A stretch of 64,000 nt of DNA from JBDRCC01 sp043822065 [NCBI: archaeon] (GCA_043822065.1 JBDRCC010000021.1:1-64000); one strand, 5' to 3'; numbered from the stretch's first letter, positions 7,555 to 15,656 are shown. The notes: generated by a model not told the origin, from the sequence alone. Numbers and translations are program-made.

Positions 7555-7734
7555 ATGGCGCTGAACGTAATCCCGACACTCGACATCTTCCTCGGGCTAT
7601 TCATACTGCTGTCCTTTTTCCCCATGCACATTCCGTACGTCAGCGCAGTCTTCGGCGCAATCCCGAGCACGGTCTACTTCGTGCTAGGCGTGCTCCTTTT
7701 CCTGCGCGGGCTCCTCAGCTTCAGGTCTAAATAA
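7555..7734 (+). CDS. Small membrane protein
   Basis: This 59-residue protein has two hydrophobic helices (LDIFLGLFILLSFF and VYFVLGVLLFLRGLL) joined by a short loop. The ATG at 7555 was chosen because a TTTTTAAAC box lies about 25 bases upstream; the longer reading to 7375 runs antisense through the dead hef remnant. No family is recognised. Its stop overlaps the next start by one base (TAATG), so it is co-translated with the following membrane protein. Confidence 0.65.
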   Translation: MALNVIPTLDIFLGLFILLSFFPMHIPYVSAVFGAIPSTVYFVLGVLLFLRGLLSFRSK

Positions 7735-8147
7735 TGGCGGAAGACGAACAAGGGGAAAAGTCAGGCATTCTGTCTGGCCTCCTCCACAAAGACGGCGGGC
7801 AGGGAGGCTCGGTTTTCTTCGACTACAGGGTCATCATCCTGCTCATCTTCATCCTGCTGGTCGTCATCCAGGCTTTCGTCCCGTCCCTGATTTCCCACGT
7901 CCCAATCATCGGCCCCTACATGGCTGCGGTCGCCCACCTCTATGCTATCGGCGCCGGCATAATCGCCGGGAACAGCGGGATTTTCACAATGGCAAACTTC
8001 ATGGTCACGTTCTCGCTCGTCTTCTTCCCGCCCTTCCTGCTCTACGTCGCGTTCTTCACCTTCAGGACCGTCAAGGGGGTAGGCAAGTACCTCTTCCCGG
8101 TGCTCGCGATTCTCGCGGTCGGCTACATCCTCCTCATGCTCATCTAA
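7734..8147 (+). CDS. Membrane protein of unknown function
   Basis: This 137-residue protein has a short charged N-terminus (about 30 residues). Three to four hydrophobic segments follow, around VIILLIFILLVVIQAF, GPYMAAVAHLYAIGAGIIAG, FMVTFSLVFFPPFLLYVAFF and LFPVLAILAVGYILLML. No catalytic motif is visible and I do not recognise the family. It overlaps the previous small membrane gene by one base, and the two probably form one membrane complex or operon. Confidence 0.7.
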   Translation: MAEDEQGEKSGILSGLLHKDGGQGGSVFFDYRVIILLIFILLVVIQAFVPSLISHVPIIGPYMAAVAHLYAIGAGIIAGNSGIFTMANFMVTFSLVFFPPFLLYVAFFTFRTVKGVGKYLFPVLAILAVGYILLMLI

Positions 8148-8188
8148 TCCCAATCCACTACAACACTGCATAAAACCAAGGAGGCGAA

Positions 8189-8458
8189 ATGTCAAGCAAA
8201 ACAGCCAAATGGCAAATCACTGGCCACAGGCCTGAACTGGTGGGCGGCAGAATCGGCGCAGCCCGCCTGACTGAAGATGACGACAAGGCGCTGCACAAGC
8301 TGATAAGGATGAGCGGCGTGAAGTCGCTGCGGTACAGCTACGACCAAACAAAAACAACATTCACGATGGTGATAGAGGGCGAGGAGGGGCAGTGCATGAT
8401 TTTCCTCAACTCCCTATTCTGGCAAGCGTCATATTTTATCAAGCCGGAGCGGCTGTGA
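8189..8458 (+). CDS. Conserved-looking hypothetical protein, 89 residues
   Basis: This small soluble protein has mixed alpha/beta character (alternating segments such as SLRYSYDQTKTTFTMVIEG) and no membrane segment or recognisable motif. An AGGAGGCGA ribosome-binding site sits directly before the ATG, unusually strong for this window, where many genes look leaderless. That implies a leadered transcript continuing from the upstream membrane genes. Function unknown. Confidence 0.65.
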   Translation: MSSKTAKWQITGHRPELVGGRIGAARLTEDDDKALHKLIRMSGVKSLRYSYDQTKTTFTMVIEGEEGQCMIFLNSLFWQASYFIKPERL

Positions 8459-8479
8459 AGCTTTTGCGAAATACCTAGC

Positions 8480-8875
8480 ATGGCCAAAACTTTACTCACC
8501 AACGAACAGCTGAAAATAGTGTGGGATAATTTTGAGTACTGGGCGTATGGAAAGCTCCCTGTGAAAAAATGCAAACTCCATGAGATACCCTACTGCAGGC
8601 GCTTCAAGAAAAAAATAAAGATGCTGAACACTGCGCTCGATGTGATAGAGGAAGGCATGGCCGGCTACGCCCAGATGGCAAGGTTCATGATTCTAAGGTC
8701 GTTTTTGTATGAGTATTTGACTGGCGAGGGCATTACCGCCGGGTACATTGACACTGTAAAAGCGCTCCTAGCCGAGAGCAAGAACAGGGAAGAGCTATTT
8801 GCGTGCCTCGACAAAGAGTGCGCCTACATGGTTGAGCACTACCAGGACCCAACCGAAAAGCTGCTGGCCTGCTAA
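8480..8875 (+). CDS. Helical hypothetical protein, paralogue A of a tandem pair
   Basis: This 131-residue, mostly helical, soluble protein is paralogous to the next gene: both start with MA-K-LLT-QL, then W-NF--WA, share a central MIL--FLY-YL block, and end with a T--LL motif. No domain is recognised. Several cysteines (KKCK, YCR, ACLDKECAY) are not conserved in the partner, so a shared metal site is unlikely. It probably arose by local duplication and may form heteromers with its neighbour. Confidence 0.65.
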   Translation: MAKTLLTNEQLKIVWDNFEYWAYGKLPVKKCKLHEIPYCRRFKKKIKMLNTALDVIEEGMAGYAQMARFMILRSFLYEYLTGEGITAGYIDTVKALLAESKNREELFACLDKECAYMVEHYQDPTEKLLAC

Positions 8876-8968
8876 TGCCTAAACCGGCGTGGGCGGCGGC
8901 CCCAACAAAAACCGTGCCAGCTGCTCTACGCAGTTACCTTTAAATACCCTACGCGCCAAATATGCCGC

Positions 8969-9379
8969 ATGGCAGAAAAAATTTTACTTACACACGACCA
9001 ATTGGAAACAACATGGCGGAACTTTGCCAGCTGGGCCGGGTACAACCTTCCCAAGGGGAATGAAGACAAGATCTGCGAGATACTAACCGCTAAGGGCAAC
9101 AAGGAAATGATAGAGCGGTTTGATGCCGTGTTCGACGTAGCAAGCGGGCACATACGAGCAAAAGCTACAGGTACGCGGACGAAGCTCATGATTTTAAAAG
9201 CGTTTTTGTATGTTTATCTGCTAGAGCAGGAACTCACAGCGGACGCCATTGGCATGGCGAGGGTATTCGCAGCCAAGGAACAATACAGCGAAAAAATACT
9301 GCCGCTACTCGACGAAACGTTCGACTACATGGTAAAGGACTACAGCAGACCAACCAGCAACCTGCTGGTGCCGAGATAA
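8969..9379 (+). CDS. Helical hypothetical protein, paralogue B of a tandem pair
   Basis: This 136-residue paralogue of the preceding gene has the same block order (LLT-DQL, W-NF-SWAGY, LMILKAFLYVYL, FDYMVKDY). Unlike its partner it has its own promoter: TTTAAATAC at about 8940 is 25 bases before the ATG. The pair may therefore be expressed separately. It has no cysteine in the conserved blocks, no membrane segment and no recognised family. Confidence 0.65.
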   Translation: MAEKILLTHDQLETTWRNFASWAGYNLPKGNEDKICEILTAKGNKEMIERFDAVFDVASGHIRAKATGTRTKLMILKAFLYVYLLEQELTADAIGMARVFAAKEQYSEKILPLLDETFDYMVKDYSRPTSNLLVPR

Positions 9380-9423
9380 CAAACCTTTTTATTCAAGCCA
9401 GCCCTTTAATGCAGCGAGGTGAG

Positions 9424-9585
9424 ATGATGCCAAAATCAAAAAAGAAGCTTTACCACAAGAAGCACCCAACGACGGCAAAGCCAATAGCCGTAGGGATAAA
9501 GTCCAACATGGAGATTGAGATTGTCTTTAGCAAGGAAGACCTCCCTCTCCTGAAAAAAGCGATAAAGACGCTCGAAAAGGTTTAA
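9424..9585 (+). CDS. Small basic hypothetical protein, 53 residues
   Basis: This short ORF begins ATGATG directly after a GAGGTGAG ribosome-binding site. It encodes a lysine-rich N-terminus (PKSKKKLYHKKHP) followed by an alternating hydrophobic segment (MEIEIVFSKEDLPLLKKA). The good ribosome-binding site, GC-rich codons and host-like composition argue that it is real. A nucleic-acid-binding role is possible but only a guess from charge. Its end is 25 bases from the 3' end of the homing endonuclease gene. Confidence 0.5.
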   Translation: MMPKSKKKLYHKKHPTTAKPIAVGIKSNMEIEIVFSKEDLPLLKKAIKTLEKV

Positions 9586-9609
9586 GCCAGCTCGCGTTTT
9601 AACCGAAGC

Positions 9610-10908
9610 TTAATAGAAAATTGGTGTATGGCTTAGTTTATCCAATACTTTCCTCGCCTTTTTGGTCATCCTGTACCTTTGTAGAGTTTTCCCCTGTAGT
9701 TTATTCAGCTCGCCTCCACGAATGTATGCGCTCCTTTCGGTTGTCCTCAAATAGCCACCTATAGCCAATTTAGAAAGCCATTTTTCACCCCATCGCCTAC
9801 TAAAACCGGATTGTTTCGAGAGTAGATACTTGTCCACATAACCTTTTTCGTTTTCTACGCAAGCCACATTAGCAATGGCGCGTTCTAAGCCACACCTGAC
9901 ATAGTCATTTTTTAATTTTCTTAGTAATCGCGTCAATCTTTCTTCTTTATCATTATCCGAGAATCCAACCAGTTGTTGGTATCTAATAAGATTGTTCCTG
10001 CGCTGAACACAAATACCCCAATATGTTGAAAAATATGTTGTTCCATCCCTTTGAAAGACTCTTTTCCCAGTTAGGTGTATCCTGCAAGCCCCGATCTCAA
10101 GCTCGCCTAACATAGCCTTTACGTCTTTAAGCAACTCCGGGGCCCATTTCGTATTTTTTTGCGGGTTCTCCAAGATACCCCCAAAAATTCGCTTATCCAC
10201 ATACCTTCCGAGCTTTAATCCAACATAATACGCACTTTTTCCAGAGGAAACGGTTCCTTCATCAGTAAAGAACTGTTTCAAAAATTCTTTTTTTACATCC
10301 TCGCTTGCAATACGTATAAAAAAAGGCACTCTTGGGTTTGTTTCTCCCTTAGCCCCCCCTCTTAAACCAAGTCTTGCGAGTATCCTCCCAGCAATCGTTG
10401 GAAAATTCACAGTATAATGCGCCGGATCCTCTACTAACTCTATCCCCCCAAAAATCTCTCGGCTGGCTTCCATTATTTTTTTTCTCGCCGCCTTTTTAGT
10501 ATTCGTGTAGCTTACTCCACCCCCTCTTTTTATAGTTCCGTCCCCTAAAACAGCCGCAATAAAACATGCGCCTGCACTGTTTTTCAGTTCAAACGGGAGT
10601 TTTGGGTCCCTTATGCCTTTCCCCGTCCGCGTGCCTATCCATTCAACAGCGTCTTCAAATCGCCTGGGGAATATTTTTTTGAATTCTTCTAGTCTAGATA
10701 GTTTCTTAATGGTAGATAGGGCAACCCGGTCATACAAATAAATCCCCCCCACAACGGATTGCGGTAGCCCGGTCCTTTTTTCAATTTCGGCGCGACTATA
10801 CCTTTTTTTTAATGATTGTCTAAATCTGTCGTAGGTTTTTCTTTTGGGTATTATGTAGGTAGTGCTGGCAGGAAGTTCCCAAAGGCGGACTTTACCATTA
10901 GCTGACAT
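9610..10908 (-). CDS. Free-standing LAGLIDADG homing endonuclease
   Basis: This 432-residue protein has two dodecapeptide motifs: ACFIAAVLGDGTI (about residue 113) and FLKQFFTDEGTV (about 214). Each carries the catalytic acidic residue of the DOD endonuclease family. An N-terminal helical region with a helix-turn-helix look (SRAEIEKRTGLPQSVV) and a C-terminal winged-helix-like region (about 350-432) flank the core. It is not an intein: no splice residues at either end. It is strongly AT-rich, unlike its neighbours, so recently acquired. It diverges from tatD with only 31 bases between start codons, and the tatD promoter overlaps its own start. Confidence 0.85.
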   Translation of the reverse strand: MSANGKVRLWELPASTTYIIPKRKTYDRFRQSLKKRYSRAEIEKRTGLPQSVVGGIYLYDRVALSTIKKLSRLEEFKKIFPRRFEDAVEWIGTRTGKGIRDPKLPFELKNSAGACFIAAVLGDGTIKRGGGVSYTNTKKAARKKIMEASREIFGGIELVEDPAHYTVNFPTIAGRILARLGLRGGAKGETNPRVPFFIRIASEDVKKEFLKQFFTDEGTVSSGKSAYYVGLKLGRYVDKRIFGGILENPQKNTKWAPELLKDVKAMLGELEIGACRIHLTGKRVFQRDGTTYFSTYWGICVQRRNNLIRYQQLVGFSDNDKEERLTRLLRKLKNDYVRCGLERAIANVACVENEKGYVDKYLLSKQSGFSRRWGEKWLSKLAIGGYLRTTERSAYIRGGELNKLQGKTLQRYRMTKKARKVLDKLSHTPIFY

Positions 10909-10916
10909 ATTTATAC
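10908..10916 (+). promoter_or_regulatory. TATA-like box of tatD overlapping the endonuclease start
   Basis: The TATTTATAC stretch about 25 bases before the tatD ATG begins inside the start codon of the divergent homing endonuclease, so the two genes share a compressed promoter region. Confidence 0.4.
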
Positions 10917-10939
10917 TACTATTACTTATTTTATTTTAT

Positions 10940-11740
10940 ATGCTTATTGATACACATGCGCACCTAACACTTAAGAACTTCAACAAGGATCGCGAGACCG
11001 TCATCCAGCGCGCAAGGCAGAAGCTTGAGTTCGTCGTCGAGGTCGGCGTCAACTTCCTGACAAATGAAAAGGCGCTAGCACTCGCGTCTTCCCACGCTGA
11101 TTTCATACACCCGTCTTTAGGCCTCCACCCGATGGACTCCTCGCCGGAGGAGGTCGAAAAGGTCAGCGCCCAGATTATGGAGCACAAAGACCAAATCATC
11201 TCAGTCGGCGAAATCGGCCTGGACTACCACCACGAGAAGGACGAGAAAAACCGCGCGGCCCAGCGGGAGACATTCTCCAAAATCCTCGCCCTCTGCGAGA
11301 AGCTCCAGAAGCCGGTCGTCACCCACACCCGCGAGGCAGAAAAGGACTCGCTTGAAGTCCTCTCCTCCTACAAGCTCAAGTCCGTCATAATGCACTGCTT
11401 CTCCAACAATGCGCTCGCCGGCGAGTGCCTCGACCGCGGCTACTGGATTTCCGTCCCGACCACAGTTTGCTTCGCCCAGGACAAGCAGGAGCTTGCAAAA
11501 GCCATCGGGCTCGAGCGCCTCCTCCTGGAAACTGACGCGCCGTTCCTCTCCCCCATCCGCGCGAGCAGGAACGAGCCGATATACGTCGAAAAGTCCGCAA
11601 TGAAGATTTCACAAGTATTAAATACGACCTTTGAAAATGTCTCATCCAGGACCACCCAAAATGCGAAAGAGGCTTTCAATTTCAAGGCTTACAAAGCAGC
11701 CAAGCCCCCCGGTAGCGACAATCCTCCTCATACTAATTAA
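10940..11740 (+). CDS. tatD: TatD-family metal-dependent DNase
   Basis: This 266-residue TIM-barrel hydrolase of the TatD family carries out metal-dependent 3'-5' DNA trimming. Visible metal-site motifs are IDTHAHL at the start, SVGEIGLDYHH, KPVVTHTREA, IMHCFSN and LLETDAPFLSP. The ATG at 10940 is preceded by a TATA-like box; an upstream in-frame extension overlaps the endonuclease gene and is unlikely. The first 15 or so codons are more AT-rich than the rest, as if exchanged together with the endonuclease next door. The C-terminus overlaps the rhomboid gene by about 100 bases in another frame. Confidence 0.9.
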   Translation: MLIDTHAHLTLKNFNKDRETVIQRARQKLEFVVEVGVNFLTNEKALALASSHADFIHPSLGLHPMDSSPEEVEKVSAQIMEHKDQIISVGEIGLDYHHEKDEKNRAAQRETFSKILALCEKLQKPVVTHTREAEKDSLEVLSSYKLKSVIMHCFSNNALAGECLDRGYWISVPTTVCFAQDKQELAKAIGLERLLLETDAPFLSPIRASRNEPIYVEKSAMKISQVLNTTFENVSSRTTQNAKEAFNFKAYKAAKPPGSDNPPHTN

Positions 11741-12500
11741 CATACTCTTCTTCTACTACCTCTCAAGCACCCTGGTCGGCACGCCGAGCGACGTCTACCC
11801 CTACGCCCTGAAGTACTCCCGCCCGCTTACCTATTTCACCTACTCCTTCGTCCACCTCTGGCCGGTCCACCTTTTCGCAAACCTGCTCTTCCTCAGCCTC
11901 TTCGGCGCAATCATCGAGTCAAGGATGGGCCCGTACCGTTTCCTGATGTTCTACTTCGTCGGCGCGATAGTCACTGGCCTCCTGGCGCAGGCGGTCGACT
12001 ACGCAACCCTCGGCAGGCTTTTCGTCATCGTCGGCGCGAGCGGGGCGATATTCACCCTCCTCGGCGCGGCAATCGCCGTCCGCCCAGTCTTTTCGCTCGC
12101 CGCCTACCTGATCCTCGGGCTTGTCGTCGTGCCTTATGGCGTTTCCTCCACAGTCCACGCCCAGCAGGAGCTCTCCCTCGCGGAGGCGCAGGCGGGCCAG
12201 GCAGTTGCAGAGCAGAACATTGAAATCGCCCAGGGCCGCTACGAGTCAGGCTACATCTCCGAGCCGCAGATGCAGGAGATAGTGGCGGAGAACACAGAAA
12301 TCAAGGAGCAGGCGGAATTCATCATCGTAAGCGTCCAGGAGGCGCAGACAAGGGAGCAGTACGTCAAGACCGCGGAGTCGACGCACGCAATCGGGCTCTT
12401 TGTCGGGCTGATACTCATCCTAGTCATGGAGCCAGGGATCCTCAAGGACTGGGAGCGCAGGGCAGAGCTGATTGTCCGCTTCTTCGAGCGGCTCCGATAA
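11637..12500 (+). CDS. Rhomboid-family intramembrane serine protease
   Basis: This 287-residue polytopic membrane protein has the rhomboid active-site pattern: HLFANLLFLSLFG (His and Asn of the oxyanion region), catalytic serine in VGASGAIF, and a later STHAIGLFVG with the His of the dyad. An unusual insert of about 70 charged, Gln/Glu-rich residues (AQQELSLAEAQAGQ onward) separates the serine-bearing half from the last histidine helix. Start is uncertain: ATG at 11637 lies inside tatD, and ATG at 11661 would also keep all helices. It presumably cleaves single-pass membrane proteins, perhaps those encoded downstream. Confidence 0.85.
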   Translation: MSHPGPPKMRKRLSISRLTKQPSPPVATILLILINILFFYYLSSTLVGTPSDVYPYALKYSRPLTYFTYSFVHLWPVHLFANLLFLSLFGAIIESRMGPYRFLMFYFVGAIVTGLLAQAVDYATLGRLFVIVGASGAIFTLLGAAIAVRPVFSLAAYLILGLVVVPYGVSSTVHAQQELSLAEAQAGQAVAEQNIEIAQGRYESGYISEPQMQEIVAENTEIKEQAEFIIVSVQEAQTREQYVKTAESTHAIGLFVGLILILVMEPGILKDWERRAELIVRFFERLR

Positions 12501-12536
12501 CAAAAGTATTTAAACAAAAATAGTTTCATGCTAGCT

Positions 12537-13067
12537 ATGGGGCTTTCTGACCTGATAGACAAGGTAAAAGACAAGGCGTCGTCGATAAAGGATATGCTCC
12601 CATTCGGGAAAGATGACGACGACGAAGACCTTGACGAGGGCATGGGCGAGGACCTGTCCACTGGCGCGAAGGAGCCAGAACCAGAGCCGGAACCAGAACT
12701 CGAACCAGAGCCAGAACCTCTGCCAAAACAGGCGCCCCCTCAAATTCAGCCCACACCACAATCCATAACGCCGATTACCCAGCACATTGAGCCGCCGACG
12801 CCGGTTCCGCCCTCGCGCGATGCGGACGGGCTAAACAGCAACCTCGCCAACCTCGCAAGCCGCTTGGACACGCTCATCTCAAAAATCGACTCCATGCGCA
12901 ACGAGATGGAGACACTCGAGACGCAGTCCGAGCTCCACAAGTCGCTCCTCAAGACCTACGACTACCACGTCAACGAGATTTCCAGGAAGCTCGACCTGCT
13001 CGAGCAGCAGCACGAGACAATCTGGGGCGAGCTGCCGAAACAGAAAACGAAAATACCGGAGCCATGA
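12537..13067 (+). CDS. Coiled-coil protein with acidic and Pro-Glu-rich linker
   Basis: This 176-residue protein has an amphipathic N-terminus (MGLSDLIDKVKDKASS), an acidic run and a Pro-Glu alternating stretch (about 45-65). A Pro/Gln-rich linker and a C-terminal coiled coil (about 100-165, heptad-like LNSNLANLASRLDTL) follow. No enzyme motif. ATG at 12537 was preferred to 12528 because TATTTAAAC lies 25 bases before it. It overlaps the next secreted protein start by four bases (ATGA), suggesting co-expression with the surface-protein block. It may be a cytoplasmic or membrane-associated tether. Confidence 0.65.
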   Translation: MGLSDLIDKVKDKASSIKDMLPFGKDDDDEDLDEGMGEDLSTGAKEPEPEPEPELEPEPEPLPKQAPPQIQPTPQSITPITQHIEPPTPVPPSRDADGLNSNLANLASRLDTLISKIDSMRNEMETLETQSELHKSLLKTYDYHVNEISRKLDLLEQQHETIWGELPKQKTKIPEP

Positions 13068-14584
13068 AGGCAATTGCTCTATCTGCAATCCTCATTATCG
13101 CGCTTTTTTCAGCCATTGCCATAGCTGCTGTCTTAGGGGACAAGGACTACTGCAGCACGGCAGTTTGCTCCGCTGGCGAGGGGGACTGCGATTCCGACTC
13201 CCAGTGCGCATCCGGCCTGGTATGTGCGATAAACAGCGGCTCTAATTATGGCATGCCTCAAAACTATGATGTCTGCATAAACCCAGCGGTATTTGATGCC
13301 GTGGGCGGAGCCTACAATGGCAATGAGGCGTACTGCAGTCTGAAGGCCCTTGTGGGGCAGAAATGCGCCGAGGGGCAGGGCGACTGCGACTCGGACGACG
13401 AGTGCCAAAGCGGATTAATCTGCGCCCTTGACATAGGCGGGAGGGTTTTCGGCGTTGGCGAGGAGAAAACCGACGTGTGCACCGCCCCGGCAAACCTCCA
13501 GAGCGGCGACATGGACTTCTGCAGGGCGAGGGTTCTCCTTGGGCAGAAATGCGCCGAGGCCGAGGGCGACTGCGACTCTGACGCCGAGTGCATCAGCGAC
13601 GCTGAGCACAACACCACATGCGTCCCAGACAACGGCGCGAAATTCGGCTTCCTTGGCCATATCGATGTTTGCGCAACGCCGACTACGCCGGAGACCAAGC
13701 CACCAGTCCAAAACGGGACCCAGCCAACGTCAAACATCACACGGACCGACTACACCACCTCAACAACCCCCAGCATTATCCACAATCGCGTTTTCTCAAT
13801 CTTCTACGACCCAGGCACCGAGAAGATGTTCGTCGGGCAAGAAATATCCGGTGTCGCAGTCATCGACCTCACCGACAACTCACGAGCAGTTTACCGCGCA
13901 TCCACAACCCCCGGGCTTGATGGTCTAGGGGATGCCGTCCGTTCGGTCTTCTACGACCCAGGCACAGAAAAAATGTTCGTCGCGGTAGAGCTAGCAGGCG
14001 TAGCCGTCATCGACTTTACAGACGGCTCAGAAGCCTACTACACAACCACCACAACCCCAGGGGTTATTAACATGTGGGCCACCTCAGTCTCCTACGACCC
14101 AGGCACCGAGAAAATGTTTGTGGGAACCCAGGATGGATTAACAGTCATCGACCTCACCGACAATTCAACAACCAACTACAGGACCACCACAACCCCCGGT
14201 ATTCTTCATAACATTGTCTGGTCGGTCTCCTACGACCCAGGCACCGAGAAAATGTTCGTCACGACAGGGAGCGGAGTAACCGTCATCGACCTCACCGACA
14301 ATTCAACAACCAACTACAGGACCACCACAACCCCCGGAATTATTAACGATTGGGTCCTTTCGCACTTCTACGACCCGACAACCGAGAAATTGTTCGTAGG
14401 CACGGTACTAGGACTAACCGTCATCGACCTCACCGACAACTCAAGGACAGACTACACAACCTCCACAACCCCCGGAATTATTAACAATCTCGTCAAGTCG
14501 GTCTCCTACGACCCAGGAAGCGATCGAATGTTCGTCGGAACACAGCTGGGCGTAACCGTCATAAGCTTCGGGGAGGCGCCATAA
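13064..14584 (+). CDS. Secreted Cys-rich and beta-propeller-repeat protein
   Basis: This 506-residue protein has a clear signal peptide (hydrophobic ALSAILIIALFSAIAIAA). Three Cys-rich modules follow (about 25-205), each with a GDCDSD--C--GL-C core, seen in many secreted microbial proteins. The C-terminal half (about 225-506) holds six repeats of 46-49 residues built on YDPGTEKMFVG and GVTVIDLTDNS, consistent with a six-bladed propeller. The repeats are nearly identical at DNA level, a sign of recent unit duplication. It is likely cell-surface or exported; ligand unknown. It overlaps its neighbours on both sides by a few bases. Confidence 0.75.
   Translation: MKAIALSAILIIALFSAIAIAAVLGDKDYCSTAVCSAGEGDCDSDSQCASGLVCAINSGSNYGMPQNYDVCINPAVFDAVGGAYNGNEAYCSLKALVGQKCAEGQGDCDSDDECQSGLICALDIGGRVFGVGEEKTDVCTAPANLQSGDMDFCRARVLLGQKCAEAEGDCDSDAECISDAEHNTTCVPDNGAKFGFLGHIDVCATPTTPETKPPVQNGTQPTSNITRTDYTTSTTPSIIHNRVFSIFYDPGTEKMFVGQEISGVAVIDLTDNSRAVYRASTTPGLDGLGDAVRSVFYDPGTEKMFVAVELAGVAVIDFTDGSEAYYTTTTTPGVINMWATSVSYDPGTEKMFVGTQDGLTVIDLTDNSTTNYRTTTTPGILHNIVWSVSYDPGTEKMFVTTGSGVTVIDLTDNSTTNYRTTTTPGIINDWVLSHFYDPTTEKLFVGTVLGLTVIDLTDNSRTDYTTSTTPGIINNLVKSVSYDPGSDRMFVGTQLGVTVISFGEAP
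13803..14560 (+). repeat. Six tandem propeller-blade repeats of about 138-147 bp
   Basis: The phrase TACGACCCAGGCACCGAGAA or a close variant recurs at about 13804, 13951, 14092, 14230, 14369 and 14506. Each is followed about 45 bases later by a copy of GTCATCGACCTCACCGACAA or a close variant. Such nucleotide identity means the repeat number can change by recombination. Confidence 0.8.
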
Positions 14585-14943
14585 TGGGGCGCCGCTTACC
14601 TTGCATGCCAAAGCACAAGCGGGCAGCCATCGAAATAGAGACCGTAGTAGTGCTTTCCCTTGCCGTCATAGTCCTGCTACTCGTCGGGGTATTTTTTTCC
14701 GGGGGCTTACGCGCCGCCGGCTCCAAACTCCTGAAGTTTTCAGATACGGCGGTCGGCAACACGGCTGAAAAAGGGAGCGCAATCAGTTGCAATTTCTGGT
14801 GCTTAGATGTTGTTGCTGGGCTGGATGTCAGAAAGCTGCGGCCCCTCAGCTGCATGTGCCCAGGCGAGGACGCGGATGTTCTCCTGCGGGAGGGCGCGTT
14901 AGAAAATAATGAAGGCGGAACCCTGACTGACGAAGACCTGTAG
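14584..14943 (+). CDS. Pilin-like single-pass membrane protein
   Basis: This 119-residue protein has a basic N-terminus (KHKRAAIEIET) leading directly into one hydrophobic helix (VVVLSLAVIVLLLVGVFFSGGL). The IEIET-hydrophobic arrangement is typical of archaeal pilin-like or type II pseudopilin N-termini. The extracellular part has four cysteines in two C-x3-C-like pairs (SCNFWC and SCMCPG), so disulfides are possible. No peptidase cleavage site is certain. It follows the propeller gene with a one-base overlap and may be its membrane partner. Confidence 0.6.
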   Translation: MGRRLPCMPKHKRAAIEIETVVVLSLAVIVLLLVGVFFSGGLRAAGSKLLKFSDTAVGNTAEKGSAISCNFWCLDVVAGLDVRKLRPLSCMCPGEDADVLLREGALENNEGGTLTDEDL

Positions 14944-14957
14944 CTGATGCAGCATAA

Positions 14958-15236
14958 TTAGAAATACTCGTCCAGGTTCTTTACCTTCTCGCCAATTTTT
15001 CCGCTTATGTCCACCACTCGCTTGTCCCTGTGCAGGCTTCCCTCCTCGTATGTCTGCCCGCCGAGGTTGTGGATGCTGGCGTGGGTGTTTTTCATGTAAT
15101 TCGCAATCCCGATTGCCCGCCTGCCAGCGGTCTCAATCGCAGTGGAGGCGTCCTTGTAGTTCGCGACCCACACAATCTTGTGGACCTCCGGCTCGCCCTC
15201 CTCATGGACATAGATTTCCACGTTATAGTTCGGCAT
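14958..15236 (-). CDS. Hypothetical protein, 92 residues
   Basis: This small soluble alpha/beta protein has beta segments (NYNVEIYVHEE, HKIVWVANY) and an alanine-rich helix (DASTAIETAGRRAIGIANYM). The ATG at 15236 is preceded by a GTTAAATAC box at the leaderless distance; a TTG one codon earlier is also open. No family recognised. It points back toward the surface block and ends 15 bases beyond the pilin-like gene's stop. Confidence 0.6.
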   Translation of the reverse strand: MPNYNVEIYVHEEGEPEVHKIVWVANYKDASTAIETAGRRAIGIANYMKNTHASIHNLGGQTYEEGSLHRDKRVVDISGKIGEKVKNLDEYF

Positions 15237-15284
15237 CAAATAGCTAAAAGCTTAGCGCGTATTTAACTATAATGGGTCTAAAAA

Positions 15285-15656
15285 CTAGGAGCCGGGGCAG
15301 TTGCAGTCGCATATTACGAATGCGCCATTCTTCGCTATGTACTCTGCCGGCAGCGGGGCAGGTCCGTAGTAGGTAGTGTCTGCTGGCGGGCAGCCGCACT
15401 CCGCGCGCACGTAAATCGCGGAAACCGCCGGCGCAAGCTCGCCGCTTTCCAGGACCTTGCAGCATTCTGTCCCAGCCTCAGCCGACGTCTTTGGGCACGT
15501 GTCTAAGTCGCCCTCTCCCCCGCCGATCACATCGGCATTTAAATCCCAGAAATGCGGGGTGTCGAAGTTTAGGGTGAACAGTATGCCACCCATGACGCCG
15601 GCAAAAATGAGCCACGACAGAAGCCGCTTGTACTCTATGGTGCCCGGGCGCTTCAC
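15285..15656 (-). CDS. Membrane-anchored Cys-rich extracytoplasmic protein
   Basis: This protein has at least 123 residues from a GTG at 15656. One transmembrane helix (LLSWLIFAGVMGGILFTL) is followed by an extracytoplasmic part with nine cysteines (CPKTSAEAGTECC, ECGCPP, ICDCNCPGS). That suggests disulfides or metal binding. The frame stays open upstream for about 24 more codons (with ELKKEALDAVKRPG), and a TATTTAAG box near 15740 suggests a longer N-terminus with a non-standard start. Its Cys-rich tail resembles the neighbouring secreted proteins. Confidence 0.55.
   Translation of the reverse strand: MKRPGTIEYKRLLSWLIFAGVMGGILFTLNFDTPHFWDLNADVIGGGEGDLDTCPKTSAEAGTECCKVLESGELAPAVSAIYVRAECGCPPADTTYYGPAPLPAEYIAKNGAFVICDCNCPGS

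Noticed and set aside
9610-10908. Endonuclease gene as an intein or intron remnant in tatD
   Set aside because: It is in opposite orientation outside the intact tatD frame and has no splice residues, so it is free-standing.
13750-14560. Tandem repeats at 138-147 bases as a satellite or non-coding repeat
   Set aside because: They keep frame, preserve a blade-like protein pattern and sit inside a gene with a signal peptide, so they are coding repeats.
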